Shown: positions 1-11,031, counted from the stretch's first letter. The stretch: 64,000 nucleotides of DNA from JACNIZ01 sp964344765 (GCA_964344765.1 CAYFOM010000003.1:1-64000), one strand, 5' to 3'. Notes: generated by a model from the letters alone, not told the origin. A program made the numbers and translations.

Positions 1-55
<55 letters not shown>

Positions 56-93
56 CTCAGAGGATAATCTGAGCCTTAGTGTCAAAGCTAAGG
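56..93 (+). other. Tandem hairpins in the 16S-tRNA spacer
   Basis: Directly after the 16S end are two adjacent perfect stems. CTCAGA (56-61) pairs with TCTGAG (68-73), and CCTTAG (74-79) pairs with CTAAGG (88-93). They are probably RNA structure in the precursor transcript, perhaps a processing or pausing element. Neither is followed by a T-run, so they are not terminators. The remaining spacer up to 201 shows no gene. Confidence 0.5.
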
Positions 94-201
94 TACATAC
101 CCGGAGCCGCTTCGGCGGTATAAGGGTCCAAAACATCAACAACTCCGGTCTTTTCGATCGGCAGGGTCATCCACCCAACACTCGGCTGAGAGTGTAACCG
201 T

Positions 202-278
202 GGGCCAGTAGCTCAGTTGGTTAGAGCGTCCGCCTGATAAGCGGGAGGTCTGTGGTTCAAATCCACATTGGCCCACCA
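202..278 (+). tRNA. tRNA-Ile (GAU)
   Basis: A 77-nt cloverleaf with acceptor arm GGGCCAG pairing TTGGCCC (one G-T pair), discriminator A and an encoded CCA end. The D-loop GCTCAGTTGGTTAGAGC and T-arm GGTTCAAATCC are present. The anticodon GAT is at 236-238. Its place between 16S and 23S, followed by tRNA-Ala, is the classic bacterial rRNA spacer arrangement. Confidence 0.97.
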
Positions 279-288
279 CCGGGCCACT

Positions 289-364
289 GGGGGCGTAGCT
301 CAGCTGGGAGAGCACTAGCTTTGCAAGCTAGGGGTCGCGGGTTCGAGCCCCGCCGCCTCCACCA
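289..364 (+). tRNA. tRNA-Ala (UGC)
   Basis: A 76-nt cloverleaf with acceptor GGGGGCG pairing CGCCTCC (one G-T pair), discriminator A and an encoded CCA. The anticodon TGC at 322-324 sits in the loop CTTTGCAA and the T-arm is GGGTTCGAGCC. It is the second spacer tRNA, 10 nt after tRNA-Ile. Confidence 0.97.
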
Positions 365-417
365 TTCCGGTGTAGACGCCACCTCAGCTTCAAAGTTAAC
401 AGGGTCATTGAAAACAA

Positions 418-440
418 GGCGAGAAGTGTAATCGAGAATC
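418..440 (+). other. 5' half of the 23S precursor processing stem
   Basis: This segment, beginning GGCGAGAAGTGTA and ending GAGAATC, is almost the exact reverse complement of 3478-3501, which begins GATTCTC and ends TTACACTTCTCGCC. The two halves flank the 23S gene and would form a long double helix of about 22 bp with a small internal loop, the usual RNase III-type substrate that frees pre-23S rRNA. Confidence 0.8.
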
Positions 441-454
441 GAGCGCAGAAGATA

Positions 455-3435
<2,981 letters not shown>

Positions 3436-3477
3436 CCTTTCTTAGATTGCTCTGCGATCTCTGAAAGGGATCTGCAA

Positions 3478-3501
3478 GATTCTCAACTTACACTTCTCGC
3501 C
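3478..3501 (+). other. 3' half of the 23S precursor processing stem
   Basis: Partner of 418-440 (see that entry). The pairing is uninterrupted over the outer block TTACACTTCTCGCC and the inner block GATTCTC, with a short mismatch between them. It lies between the 23S end and 5S. Confidence 0.8.
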
Positions 3502-3509
3502 ACCCCATC

Positions 3510-3620
3510 TGCTCGGTGCCCATAGGCTCCTGGATACACCTGATCCATTCCGAACTCAGTCGTTAAGCAGGATCCGCCGATGATAGTGGTTCGTCCGTGA
3601 AAGTAGGTTAGTGCCGAGCT
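3510..3620 (+). rRNA. rrf: 5S ribosomal RNA
   Basis: About 111 nt. The terminal helix forms from GCTCGG at the 5' end and CCGAGC at the 3' end. The conserved loop-A/B block GATCCATTCCGAACTCAG and the following AGTGGT and GTGAAAGTAGG segments are diagnostic. The gene closes the rRNA operon and is followed 11 nt later by a strong terminator. Confidence 0.95.
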
Positions 3621-3629
3621 TTAAACAAA

Positions 3630-3666
3630 CAGGCCGTCGAAGAAATTCGACGGCCTGTTTTTTTTT
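3630..3666 (+). terminator. Rho-independent terminator of the rRNA operon
   Basis: An 11-bp perfect stem, AGGCCGTCGAA pairing TTCGACGGCCT, with a short loop is followed by a run of nine T. It lies just after 5S and ends the rRNA operon. Confidence 0.92.
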
Positions 3667-3700
3667 GCCCTAGCTACTTGCTCTTAGCTAGGCCCAAGCA

Positions 3701-3737
3701 AAAAGCCGGCTGCCATTCGTGGCAGCCGGCTTTTTTT
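3701..3737. terminator. Bidirectional terminator between the rRNA operon and lexA
   Basis: A perfect stem, AAAAGCCGGCTGCCA pairing TGGCAGCCGGCTTTT around a TTCG tetraloop, has an A-run on its left side and seven T on its right. It can end transcription from both sides: read-through from 5S on the plus strand, and lexA, which stops at 3772, on the minus strand. Confidence 0.85.
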
Positions 3738-3771
3738 GTGCTTGCCGAAAAAGCTGATGGGAGGAACTAGG

Positions 3772-4482
3772 CTAGCCAGCTAAGTGGCGAAGCACACCAG
3801 TGACCACCCCGCGGATTTCCAAATCGTCGGCCGGAACAATCGTCGGCTCGTAGTCTGGATTTTCGGGTTGGAGTTTAATCCGGCCGTTGCCTAGGGGCAG
3901 GTAGGTTTTCAGTGTGCATTCCTCTTGCGGGCCGGCTTGCAAAATAGCGACGACAATATCTTTGGCTTCGGGCTGGCGATTGCCTTGCACGATGACCCAA
4001 TCACCGTGGGCAATTTGCGCGTTGATCATGCTGTCGCCACTTACCTGAAGAAGGTAGCTGTCGTCGCGGAGTTTTAATAACTCGGGAATGTCGACGCTTT
4101 GTTGGTTTTCCTCAGCGAGGATGGGACCGCCTGCGGCAATTTTGCCTAGGAGCGGTGCCGCGCGCGGACCGATGGTTGGACCCGACTTCCTTTCCGCCAC
4201 TGGAGTTGCAGTGGCTGTCGGTGCAGGGGATGGTTGAGGGCGGTTATTGCCCAAAAATGCTTGGCCGTAGGAAGTCAGTTCCAGGCCCCTTGATGCACCA
4301 GGCATCAGGTTTTCCAACGCGCCCTTCTCAAGAAGAACTTGCACATGGCCATAAACCGTTACTCGATTTACACCAAGCTCGTCGCCGAGCTCCTGCATGG
4401 TGGGGGAATAACCGTTTTCCTGCTGCAGTTGGTCAAAGACCTGCAGGATTTGATGCTGGCGCTTGGTAAGGGGCTGATTCAC
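3772..4482 (-). CDS. lexA: LexA repressor, self-cleaving SOS regulator
   Basis: 236 aa. Residues 1-70 form the winged-helix operator-binding domain, with the family pattern KRQHQIL near the start and the recognition region SPTMQELGDELGV. After a Pro/Ala-rich linker (about 80-110) comes the S24 peptidase fold. The self-cleavage pair is Ala117-Gly118, the nucleophile Ser151 lies in SGDSM, and the general base is Lys192. RecA-stimulated cleavage would derepress SOS genes. The start is GTG at 4482; the upstream microprotein gene ends only 4 nt before it, so the two are probably co-transcribed and translationally coupled. The linker is longer than in E. coli LexA. The function is clear; the operator sequence it recognises is not known here. 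Confidence 0.95.
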   Translation of the reverse strand: MNQPLTKRQHQILQVFDQLQQENGYSPTMQELGDELGVNRVTVYGHVQVLLEKGALENLMPGASRGLELTSYGQAFLGNNRPQPSPAPTATATPVAERKSGPTIGPRAAPLLGKIAAGGPILAEENQQSVDIPELLKLRDDSYLLQVSGDSMINAQIAHGDWVIVQGNRQPEAKDIVVAILQAGPQEECTLKTYLPLGNGRIKLQPENPDYEPTIVPADDLEIRGVVTGVLRHLAG

Positions 4483-4486
4483 GGAT

Positions 4487-4606
4487 TCAGATGTACATCA
4501 CGGTCAGGAGCAGCAAGCCTACCAAGAAAGAGGCTTGGAATTCCTGGGACCAGTTGTTGGATTTTGCGGTTTTCATTCTTCTGGCGGGTTCTTGTGTTAG
4601 GGGCAT
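4487..4606 (-). CDS. 39-aa single-pass membrane microprotein upstream of lexA
   Basis: A short frame with its own ATG at 4606, an SD-like AGGGAG 6 nt upstream (4613-4618) and a TGA stop at 4487-4489, 4 nt before the GTG of lexA. The product is a polar, basic N-terminal stretch (about residues 1-22, with RRMK) followed by a hydrophobic helix (about 24-38, with FLVGLLLLTVMYI) that runs to the C-terminus. It is the first gene of the lexA transcript and so is probably under LexA control. Small inner-membrane proteins that block division during SOS are known elsewhere, for example the 29-aa SidA of Caulobacter, and this one has that general design, but I see no direct sequence match. It could instead be a translated leader. 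The coding call rests on the SD, spacing and hydrophobic helix. Confidence 0.65.
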   Translation of the reverse strand: MPLTQEPARRMKTAKSNNWSQEFQASFLVGLLLLTVMYI

Positions 4607-4620
4607 GTTAGGCTCCCTGT

Positions 4621-4671
4621 GTTAGATAGTATCGGCTAACAAAAGCCGAACATGACCTTTATCCGGATAAA
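4621..4671 (-). promoter_or_regulatory. Candidate promoter and operators of the lexA operon
   Basis: On the minus strand, a -10-like TACTAT (plus positions 4626-4631) lies inside a 20-bp inverted repeat, GTTAGCCGATACTATCTAAC (4621-4640), with 5-bp arms and a 10-bp spacer. A second overlapping repeat has arms TCGGCT and AGCCGA. Further upstream is a perfect 14-bp palindrome, TTTATCCGGATAAA (4658-4671), placed where a -35 region or the divergent nadB promoter could be controlled. Repressor sites overlapping the -10 are the classic layout for autoregulated lexA. Which repeat LexA binds cannot be told from one copy. Confidence 0.5.
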
Positions 4672-4724
4672 TTTTTCCGATGCTAGGTTCTGTGGCGGTA
4701 AACCCCTAGCACGCCAATATTTGG

Positions 4725-4730
4725 TAAAAT
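4725..4730 (+). promoter_or_regulatory. -10 element of the nadB operon
   Basis: TAAAAT ends 9 nt before the ATG at 4740, so a start site 6-8 nt downstream would give an mRNA with almost no leader. No SD is visible before 4740. No convincing -35 was found. Confidence 0.5.
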
Positions 4731-4739
4731 TTGAACTTG

Positions 4740-6467
4740 ATGGGCCCAACCGTCCTCCATCCCTTTATCCCCACGTCTCCACTCGAACGGCTTTCGGTCC
4801 AACTGCGATCGCTGCCGGTCTACCGAGCGGACGTACTCGTCATTGGCTCCGGTGTAGCTGGCCTGAGCGCCGCCCTTACTGCGGCGGACAAAGGCAAATC
4901 CGTGATGGTGCTGTCTAAGGGCGCACTTTCATCCAGCAATACTGCCCACGCGCAAGGTGGTATGGCCGCAGCACTTGGGAAAGAAGACTGTGCAGATTTC
5001 CACGCTGGCGACACCATTGATGTCGGTTATGGATTGTGCGACGCACGGGTGGTTGAGGAGTTCACACATGCCGGACCTGAAGCCGTTCGCTGGTTGCTGA
5101 AGGCTGGCATGCAGTTCGACCGCGATCCCGCTGGAGGCCTGGCGATGGGCATGGAAGGTGGTCATCGGGTTGCGCGGGTATTGCACAGTGGTGGTGCGGC
5201 GACTGGCCAGGAACTGCAACGAGTGCTTTCGGCGCGCGGCCGAAACCACCGCCTGATCGATTTGTTCGAAAACCTAACAGCGGTCGAGCTGCTCAAGGAT
5301 GACCACGGCCGTGTTCGCGGTTTGTTAGCTTTGCGCCGGCCTTCCAACCAGCGACGGGCCGAACCGGTTTTGTTCGAGGCCGATGCCGTCATCATGGCCA
5401 CTGGTGGCGGGGGGCAAATCTTCCGGGAGACCACCAATCCCGAATTGGCAACTGCCGACGGAGTCGCCATGGCATTGCGCGCTGGAGCGCGGTTACAGGA
5501 CCTCGAATTTGTGCAATTCCATCCGACCATCCTCTACTTGGCCGGTGCTGCGCGCTTCTTGATCAGCGAAATTACTCGCGGGGCCGGTGCGGTTTTGCGC
5601 GACAGCGATGGCATCGCATTTATGGAGGCCGCCCATCCGCGCAAAGATCTCGCCCCGCGGGACGTGGTCAGCCGCGCCATTTTCCGACGCATGCTGGAGT
5701 TGGAAGACACCCATGTTTTCCTCGATCTCACTCATGTCGAAAACCCCGAATCCCGTTTCCCTGGGCTTGCGCGCATCACTCGCGAATTCGGCATGGAAAT
5801 GAACCGCGACCAAATTCCGGTTCGTCCGGCGGTTCACTACATGGTGGGGGGAATTCAATCCGACTTAGAAGGCCGAACCTCGCTGCCAGGATTGTTTGCC
5901 GTCGGCGAGTGCGCCTGTACCGGATTCCACGGGGCCAATCGCATGGGATCCAATAGCTTGTTGGAGGGTTTGGTGCATGGTCGGATGGTGGGCCAGGTGG
6001 TCGCCAATGAGGAAGCTCCACCAAGTAGGCGATTGGCCCTGCCGGACCGAGGCCGCAAGCCGTTGGCGTCCGCCCAGCTCAATCTCACCGATATGACGTA
6101 CTCGCTGAAGTCACTGATGTGGCGCCAAGTCGGCATTGAGCGAGACCAGGCCGGCTTGGAAGACGCCAGTCGCAGCCTGCATGATTGGGAGGGCTTCCTT
6201 TCTCGGTTGGGACCGTTCACACCGGAAGGCGTAGAAGTCGTCAATATGGTTCAGGTCGGAGCGGCGGTAACAAGTTCGGCGTTGTTCCGCCAAGAGTCGC
6301 GGGGAACCCATTACCGCACCGACTTCCCCGAAACCAAGCCTGGCTGGCAGCAGCATTCCGTTTTGATCCCCGAGGCCGATGGCATGCGTTTGGAAGCCAA
6401 GGCCGTTGAGGGTTTCTCTGGAAACGCCGCCGAAACGGAAAATAAAACCGATCCAGCCGGCGTTTAG
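4740..6467 (+). CDS. nadB: L-aspartate oxidase
   Basis: 575 aa. This flavoprotein oxidises L-aspartate to iminoaspartate, the first step of de novo NAD synthesis. The N-terminal FAD-binding signature GSGVAGLSAA is at about 36-45, followed by the SSSNTAHAQGGMAAA block typical of the succinate dehydrogenase/fumarate reductase flavoprotein family. Further family motifs are ATGGGGQIF, ITRGAGAVL, YMVGGI and HGANRMGSNSLLEG. NadB is told from SdhA/FrdA mainly by the short length and C-terminal helical domain. The start was chosen as ATG 4740 (a TTG lies at 4731) because a -10 element sits just upstream. hflX begins 20 nt later. nadA and nadC are not in the window. Confidence 0.93.
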   Translation: MGPTVLHPFIPTSPLERLSVQLRSLPVYRADVLVIGSGVAGLSAALTAADKGKSVMVLSKGALSSSNTAHAQGGMAAALGKEDCADFHAGDTIDVGYGLCDARVVEEFTHAGPEAVRWLLKAGMQFDRDPAGGLAMGMEGGHRVARVLHSGGAATGQELQRVLSARGRNHRLIDLFENLTAVELLKDDHGRVRGLLALRRPSNQRRAEPVLFEADAVIMATGGGGQIFRETTNPELATADGVAMALRAGARLQDLEFVQFHPTILYLAGAARFLISEITRGAGAVLRDSDGIAFMEAAHPRKDLAPRDVVSRAIFRRMLELEDTHVFLDLTHVENPESRFPGLARITREFGMEMNRDQIPVRPAVHYMVGGIQSDLEGRTSLPGLFAVGECACTGFHGANRMGSNSLLEGLVHGRMVGQVVANEEAPPSRRLALPDRGRKPLASAQLNLTDMTYSLKSLMWRQVGIERDQAGLEDASRSLHDWEGFLSRLGPFTPEGVEVVNMVQVGAAVTSSALFRQESRGTHYRTDFPETKPGWQQHSVLIPEADGMRLEAKAVEGFSGNAAETENKTDPAGV

Positions 6468-6487
6468 ATCCGTCCATTCTTCCATCG

Positions 6488-7777
6488 ATGAAGGAAAGCC
6501 TTCCCACTGCTCGTGAAGCGGAGCGAGTTGTCGCCGCCGCCCTGGTTTTACCTGGTAGCCCTGCCAGCCACGCTGCTGACCCAACCGGTGAAATTTCCGG
6601 ATTGGCTGTTGCCGCCGGTGCACGAATCGTTGGTACCGCCGTTCAACGTCGCCAAGTCCCGAATCCGCGCGCCGCCTTTGGCAAAGGCAAGATTGAAGAA
6701 ATCAAACTGCTGTGCGAGCAGGAAGACGCCAAGCTGCTGGTCGTCGATTTTGACCTCAGTCCGAGCCAAGTTCGCAACCTGGAGAAGGATTTGGAGCTGC
6801 GTGTCGTCGACCGCACCGAACTCATCCTCGACATTTTTGCCACTCGTGCGCGAACTCGCCAAGCGAAGTTACAAGTCGAGCTGGCGCAATTGCAATACAT
6901 GCGTTCGCGCTTGCGCCGTATGTGGACTCACTTGGAACGCACCGGTGCGATGATTGGAACCCGCGGTCCGGGTGAAACTCAGCTCGAAACCGACCGCCGT
7001 CTTGTCGACACCAAAATTTCGGACCTCAAGCGACGCTTAAGTGGAATTGAGCGTCAAAGCCAAGCGCGGGCGAAAAGCAGGTTGGACCCAAATACGGTTT
7101 CATTGGTGGGCTACACCAACGCCGGCAAGTCATCGCTACTCGTGCATTTGACCGGTGCGGAGGCTTACGTGGCAGATCAGTTGTTCGCGACGCTTGACAC
7201 AAGGTTGCGCTACTGGAAATTGGCCGACCGCCGCACCGTGATGCTTGCCGATACCGTCGGCTTTGTTCGCGATCTGCCGCACAATTTGGTTGCCTCATTC
7301 CACGCCACGCTGGAAGAAACGTTGCATGCCGATTTGCTGTTGCACGTCGTCGATGCAGCCGATGACGATCGCAATCTGCAATTAGAAGCCGTGAACAAGG
7401 TTCTGAAAGAATTGGACGCCGATCAAATTCCCAGCTTGCTGGTGCTGAATAAATCCGACCTGCTCGACGACGCCGAACGAATTACCATCCAAGCCGAGTT
7501 CCCGGATGCGGTATTCGTCAGCGCGACTACGGGCGCCGGCATTGCCGACTTAGATGCTGCCGTCGCCGCTCAACTCGATCACTGGTCGCTGAAACTTGAC
7601 GTAAGCGTGCCCTCAGGAGCCGGCAAATTGCTAGCCGAGCTGCGCCGCGTTTCGCGCATCGAAGATGAAAGCTTCGAAGGGGCCAACTGGCACGCACGCT
7701 TGCGAATCGGACCGCGCCAGTGGGGGATGCTGCAGCCTGAATTCCAGGCTGCCGGCGCCCAAATGACTACGGTCTGA
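6488..7777 (+). CDS. hflX: GTPase HflX, ribosome-associated
   Basis: 429 aa. The N-terminal HflX domain (about 30-180) carries the conserved FGKGKIEEI and the RGPGETQLETDRR block. The G domain has G1 GYTNAGKS (208-215), G3 DTVG (255-258) with the family sequence GFVRDLPH, and G4 NKSD at about 323. HflX GTPases bind the 50S subunit and split stalled or hibernating ribosomes. It is 20 nt downstream of nadB and on the same strand, so probably co-transcribed. The gene ends 3 nt before the convergent LysM gene. Confidence 0.95.
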   Translation: MKESLPTAREAERVVAAALVLPGSPASHAADPTGEISGLAVAAGARIVGTAVQRRQVPNPRAAFGKGKIEEIKLLCEQEDAKLLVVDFDLSPSQVRNLEKDLELRVVDRTELILDIFATRARTRQAKLQVELAQLQYMRSRLRRMWTHLERTGAMIGTRGPGETQLETDRRLVDTKISDLKRRLSGIERQSQARAKSRLDPNTVSLVGYTNAGKSSLLVHLTGAEAYVADQLFATLDTRLRYWKLADRRTVMLADTVGFVRDLPHNLVASFHATLEETLHADLLLHVVDAADDDRNLQLEAVNKVLKELDADQIPSLLVLNKSDLLDDAERITIQAEFPDAVFVSATTGAGIADLDAAVAAQLDHWSLKLDVSVPSGAGKLLAELRRVSRIEDESFEGANWHARLRIGPRQWGMLQPEFQAAGAQMTTV

Positions 7778-7780
7778 CGA

Positions 7781-8446
7781 TTACGGCTTGATCGGGTCCT
7801 GGTAGCCCTCGATCACCGGCAAAATCAATACGTCGCCGGGCGAAATCGCGCCAGGGTCATCCATGTCGTTGGCGGAGGCAATTTCTTCGATCAGGTCGGG
7901 CGTTGCCTTGCCATAAGCGTTCATCAAGATGCGATACAAGGTGTCGCCATCTTGCACGGTGTAGTGAACGGATTTATCGGCAGCGGCTTGTTCACCGGCG
8001 GGAGGTGAGGCCGGCTCCCCTTGGCGGACTGGTTCTTCTTGCGTTCCGGCATTTCCACCGCTCGGATCCGTTTCCGGTTGCCCAGCATTGCTGGCTTTTT
8101 CGGAGCTGCCGGCAGGATTGCCGTTCTCACTACCGCCTGGAACCCCGCCGTTATTGCCAGCAGGTTGCCCGCTTTGGTTGCCGCTCGGCGGCGTAGGCGG
8201 TGATTGTGGTTGGCCGCCGCCATCGCCGGCGTTCGAGGTGGAGGAACTATTGGGCGCCCCATAGCCACTGTTGGCACCGGCGCTGTCATTTCCGGCATCG
8301 CCGTCGGCCGGCTCAATGCCCAAAGTTACCACTCCCGAGCGTGGATCAGGATCGTTGCCGGCTTCGATGTTGTTGTTCGAGATCCTCCAGGCGATGGCCA
8401 ACACGATGAGGACCATAACACCTCCTAAGGTCGCAAGGGAGCGCAT
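7781..8446 (-). CDS. LysM-domain membrane-anchored protein
   Basis: 221 aa. One N-terminal transmembrane or signal-anchor helix (about 7-21) is followed by a long low-complexity linker rich in Gly, Asn, Ser, Pro and Glu (about 28-160), then one C-terminal LysM domain (about 163-212, with YTVQDGDTLYRI and ISPGDVLILP). LysM binds peptidoglycan or other N-acetylglucosamine polymers, so this is likely an inner-membrane anchor reaching to the cell wall. A -10-like TATCCT ends 6 nt before the ATG, predicting a leaderless message. There is no enzymatic domain. The gene is convergent with hflX, with a 3-nt gap and no obvious terminator. Confidence 0.85.
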   Translation of the reverse strand: MRSLATLGGVMVLIVLAIAWRISNNNIEAGNDPDPRSGVVTLGIEPADGDAGNDSAGANSGYGAPNSSSTSNAGDGGGQPQSPPTPPSGNQSGQPAGNNGGVPGGSENGNPAGSSEKASNAGQPETDPSGGNAGTQEEPVRQGEPASPPAGEQAAADKSVHYTVQDGDTLYRILMNAYGKATPDLIEEIASANDMDDPGAISPGDVLILPVIEGYQDPIKP

Positions 8447-8452
8447 GGCTTC

Positions 8453-8458
8453 AGGATA
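8453..8458 (-). promoter_or_regulatory. -10 element of the LysM gene
   Basis: On the minus strand TATCCT ends 6 nt before the ATG at 8446. The terminator of the upstream secDF gene lies just behind it at 8488-8520, so the LysM gene needs its own promoter. Confidence 0.45.
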
Positions 8459-8487
8459 CCGCTTTTGCAGGGGTGTTTTCTACTGCT

Positions 8488-8520
8488 AAAAAAAGCGCCG
8501 CCTGCTGCTGCAGACGGCGC
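8488..8520 (-). terminator. Rho-independent terminator of the trmD-rplS-secDF operon
   Basis: Read on the minus strand, GCGCCGTCTG pairs CAGGCGGCGC (10 bp, one wobble) and is followed by seven T. It lies 37 nt after the secDF stop codon. Confidence 0.9.
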
Positions 8521-8556
8521 GTGTGCCCGCTGGGGCAGTTTTACCGTTGAAAGTGC

Positions 8557-11031
8557 CTAGTCCTTTTCAGGAATCATCTTATGACGAGCCCAGCGGTCCA
8601 GGAACAGCAGTGCCGGGCTGGCAACAAACATCGACGAGTAAGTACCGACCACGACACCGATCAACATTGCGAAGGAGAATCCTTCCAGCACGTTGTGGGT
8701 CGGGCGGTTGGCGATGAACAGAACCAGCAACACGAAGAAGGTGGTGACCGAGGTCAGCACGGTACGGCTTAGCGACTGGTTGATCGAGGTGTCGATCACC
8801 TTCGCAAACGGCGTACCCTTCTTGCGCGGAATGTTCTCGCGAATGCGGTCAAACACAACAATGGTGTCGTTCAGTGAGTAACCGATGATCGTCAAGAACG
8901 CCGCGATGATTTCCAGGTTGATTTCGATTTGAACCAAGCCGGTCATCGATGCCAGCGCCAAGCAGCCCAAAGTGATCATGACATCGTGGAGCACCGCAAT
9001 CACCGCAGCAATGCCGTAGCGGTATTCCTTGAAGCGGAAGTTCATGTAGATGATGATCGCCAATAGCGCCCAGAAGATTGCCAGCGATGCCTTGTCCTGA
9101 ATCTCGCCACTGACGCGTGGACCAACGGTGTTGACCTCAGGGAAGGGCGTCACCGGATCGAGTTTGCCGGCCAACGCGCTGTTCAGCTCAGCTTGGAATT
9201 CAGCTTGCAAGTCCAAGCCTTCTTTTTCGCCCGAGGTGTACAGATCGGCTTGCTCCGGGGTCAGCTTCTTCTTAATCAAGAAGCGGTCCGACTGATCACC
9301 AGTGATTCCTTCCGAAGCCTGGTACTGCTGGACGTTAAAGCTGTTTGGAAGCAGGTCACGAACCTCGCCAATGCTCATCGCCTCGGTCAGCTGAACCTGT
9401 GCAGAAGAACCACCGGCAAAGTCGATGCCCTTCATGTCTTCCAGCTGGGTAGCAAGCAGAGCAATGCCACCAATGATCAAAGCCGTCGAGATGACGGCCG
9501 CGCCTTTGCTCAGGCTAGTGAACGCAATGTTGGTCGATTCCGCCAACGAGCGGAACATCTTCACCTCGGTGATGGCCTTCTTATCGAAGACCAAGATGTG
9601 CATGATGACCTTCGAGAACACCAACGCCGAGAACATCGACGACAAAATACCCAACGACAGCGTTGCAGCAAAGCCGGCCACCGGACCAGTACCGATGAAG
9701 TACAGCAAGAACGCCGTAATCAACGTGGTCAGGTTGGCGTCGACAATGGTCGAGAAGGCGTTTTCGTAGCCGTTCTTGTAGGCCTGCGCGACTTCACGAC
9801 CGCGTTTGCGTTCCTCGCGTACACGCTCGAGGATCAGGATGTTGGCATCCACCGCCATACCGATGGTCAACACCAAACCTGCCAGACCCGGCAAGGTCAG
9901 CGTGGCCTGAGTGAAGTACAGCGCACCGATGAGGATGAAAGCGTTGAACGCAAGCGACAACGCAGCAACGATGCCGTTGACCCAGTAGTAAGCCAACATG
10001 AACACCAGCACAGCTGCCAGGCCGATCAAAGCACTCCACATGCCGGTGTTGATCGAGTCCTGACCCAGCGACGGACCGACAAAGGACTCACTTTCCAAAA
10101 TCGGCTGAATCGGCAGCGATCCGGTCTTCAGTACCGTGGTCAACTCCTTGACCTCGTCCGGCGAGAAGCCGGTAGCGCCACCGGTGATGATGCCGCGACC
10201 CGGCAAGCGGTTCTCAATCACCGGTGCCGAGTAAACCTCGCGGTTCAGAATAATGGCCATCTTGCGGCCAGTGAACTCGTCGGTGAAGTCGCCGAAGCGG
10301 TCTTTGGAGTGGCTCTCGAACTCAAAGCCAACTGCCGGGAAACCGCTGTTGTCGGTGGCTGGGAAAACGCCGTTGGCTGCAAGGCCGGCACCGGTGAACA
10401 CCCACGACTCATCCGGATCATTGTTGTTGCGGATGGCGTCCTCGTTGCGAACCAAAGCAGCGTTGAGGCCAGGCTCAGCTTGCAGCGACATGTCGTCGTT
10501 CTTTTCGCTGAGGTCGTACCAAAGCACACCACTTCGCGGGCCATTGTTTGCCTCGTCAACGGTGTTGAAATCGCTGGCCGGTGCATCGGGGTTGGCCTCG
10601 CGCCAAGTTTTGAACTTGTCGATTTCCGTGGCTTTGCTTAGCGAATCCGCGTCATCGACAATGATGCGGAACTGCAGCGAGCCCTGGTTGACGATGGTGC
10701 GCTTAATTTGCTCGACTTCCGCCTTTTCCCGTTTGGGAATCTCGACCACGAGCTGGTCGGCTCCCTGCGGATAAATCGGAATGTCAGCCAAGCCGCCGCC
10801 ATCCAAACGCAATTGGAAGATGTCGGCGATTTCTTGTGTGACTGCTGGGCGGTTGGCATCTGCCGGAAGATCGCCGCGCTGAATCGCGGTATCAAAATCG
10901 ATCTTGTAGACGATGCGGGAACCGCCGGAGAGGTCCAAGCCCAGGTGGAGTTCAAAGGCCGCGAGCGACCAAATAGCCAGGACTGTCAGCAGAAAAATGC
11001 CGAAGAGCTTGCGGGGTAAGTTCGGGACCAT
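8557..11031 (-). CDS. secDF: SecDF fusion, protein-export membrane subunit
   Basis: 824 aa. SecD and SecF are fused in one chain, as in several bacterial lineages. The SecD half starts with a transmembrane helix and the LGLDLSGGSRIVY signature (about 32-44), a large periplasmic domain, and a six-helix bundle with GMAVDANILILERVREE. The SecF half, from about residue 490, carries GIDFAGGSSAQV and the second bundle with IGYSLNDTIVVFDRIREN. SecDF uses the proton gradient to help pull preproteins out of SecYEG. It is the last gene of the trmD-rplS operon, after a 101-nt gap that holds RNA hairpins. No yajC is adjacent. Confidence 0.95.
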   Translation of the reverse strand: MVPNLPRKLFGIFLLTVLAIWSLAAFELHLGLDLSGGSRIVYKIDFDTAIQRGDLPADANRPAVTQEIADIFQLRLDGGGLADIPIYPQGADQLVVEIPKREKAEVEQIKRTIVNQGSLQFRIIVDDADSLSKATEIDKFKTWREANPDAPASDFNTVDEANNGPRSGVLWYDLSEKNDDMSLQAEPGLNAALVRNEDAIRNNNDPDESWVFTGAGLAANGVFPATDNSGFPAVGFEFESHSKDRFGDFTDEFTGRKMAIILNREVYSAPVIENRLPGRGIITGGATGFSPDEVKELTTVLKTGSLPIQPILESESFVGPSLGQDSINTGMWSALIGLAAVLVFMLAYYWVNGIVAALSLAFNAFILIGALYFTQATLTLPGLAGLVLTIGMAVDANILILERVREERKRGREVAQAYKNGYENAFSTIVDANLTTLITAFLLYFIGTGPVAGFAATLSLGILSSMFSALVFSKVIMHILVFDKKAITEVKMFRSLAESTNIAFTSLSKGAAVISTALIIGGIALLATQLEDMKGIDFAGGSSAQVQLTEAMSIGEVRDLLPNSFNVQQYQASEGITGDQSDRFLIKKKLTPEQADLYTSGEKEGLDLQAEFQAELNSALAGKLDPVTPFPEVNTVGPRVSGEIQDKASLAIFWALLAIIIYMNFRFKEYRYGIAAVIAVLHDVMITLGCLALASMTGLVQIEINLEIIAAFLTIIGYSLNDTIVVFDRIRENIPRKKGTPFAKVIDTSINQSLSRTVLTSVTTFFVLLVLFIANRPTHNVLEGFSFAMLIGVVVGTYSSMFVASPALLFLDRWARHKMIPEKD

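Noticed and set aside
9193..10641. 482-aa open frame on the plus strand inside secDF
   Set aside because: Antisense to a clear SecDF gene. Composition (runs of H, Q and R) is that of a shadow frame produced by codon bias; there is no signal, SD or domain.
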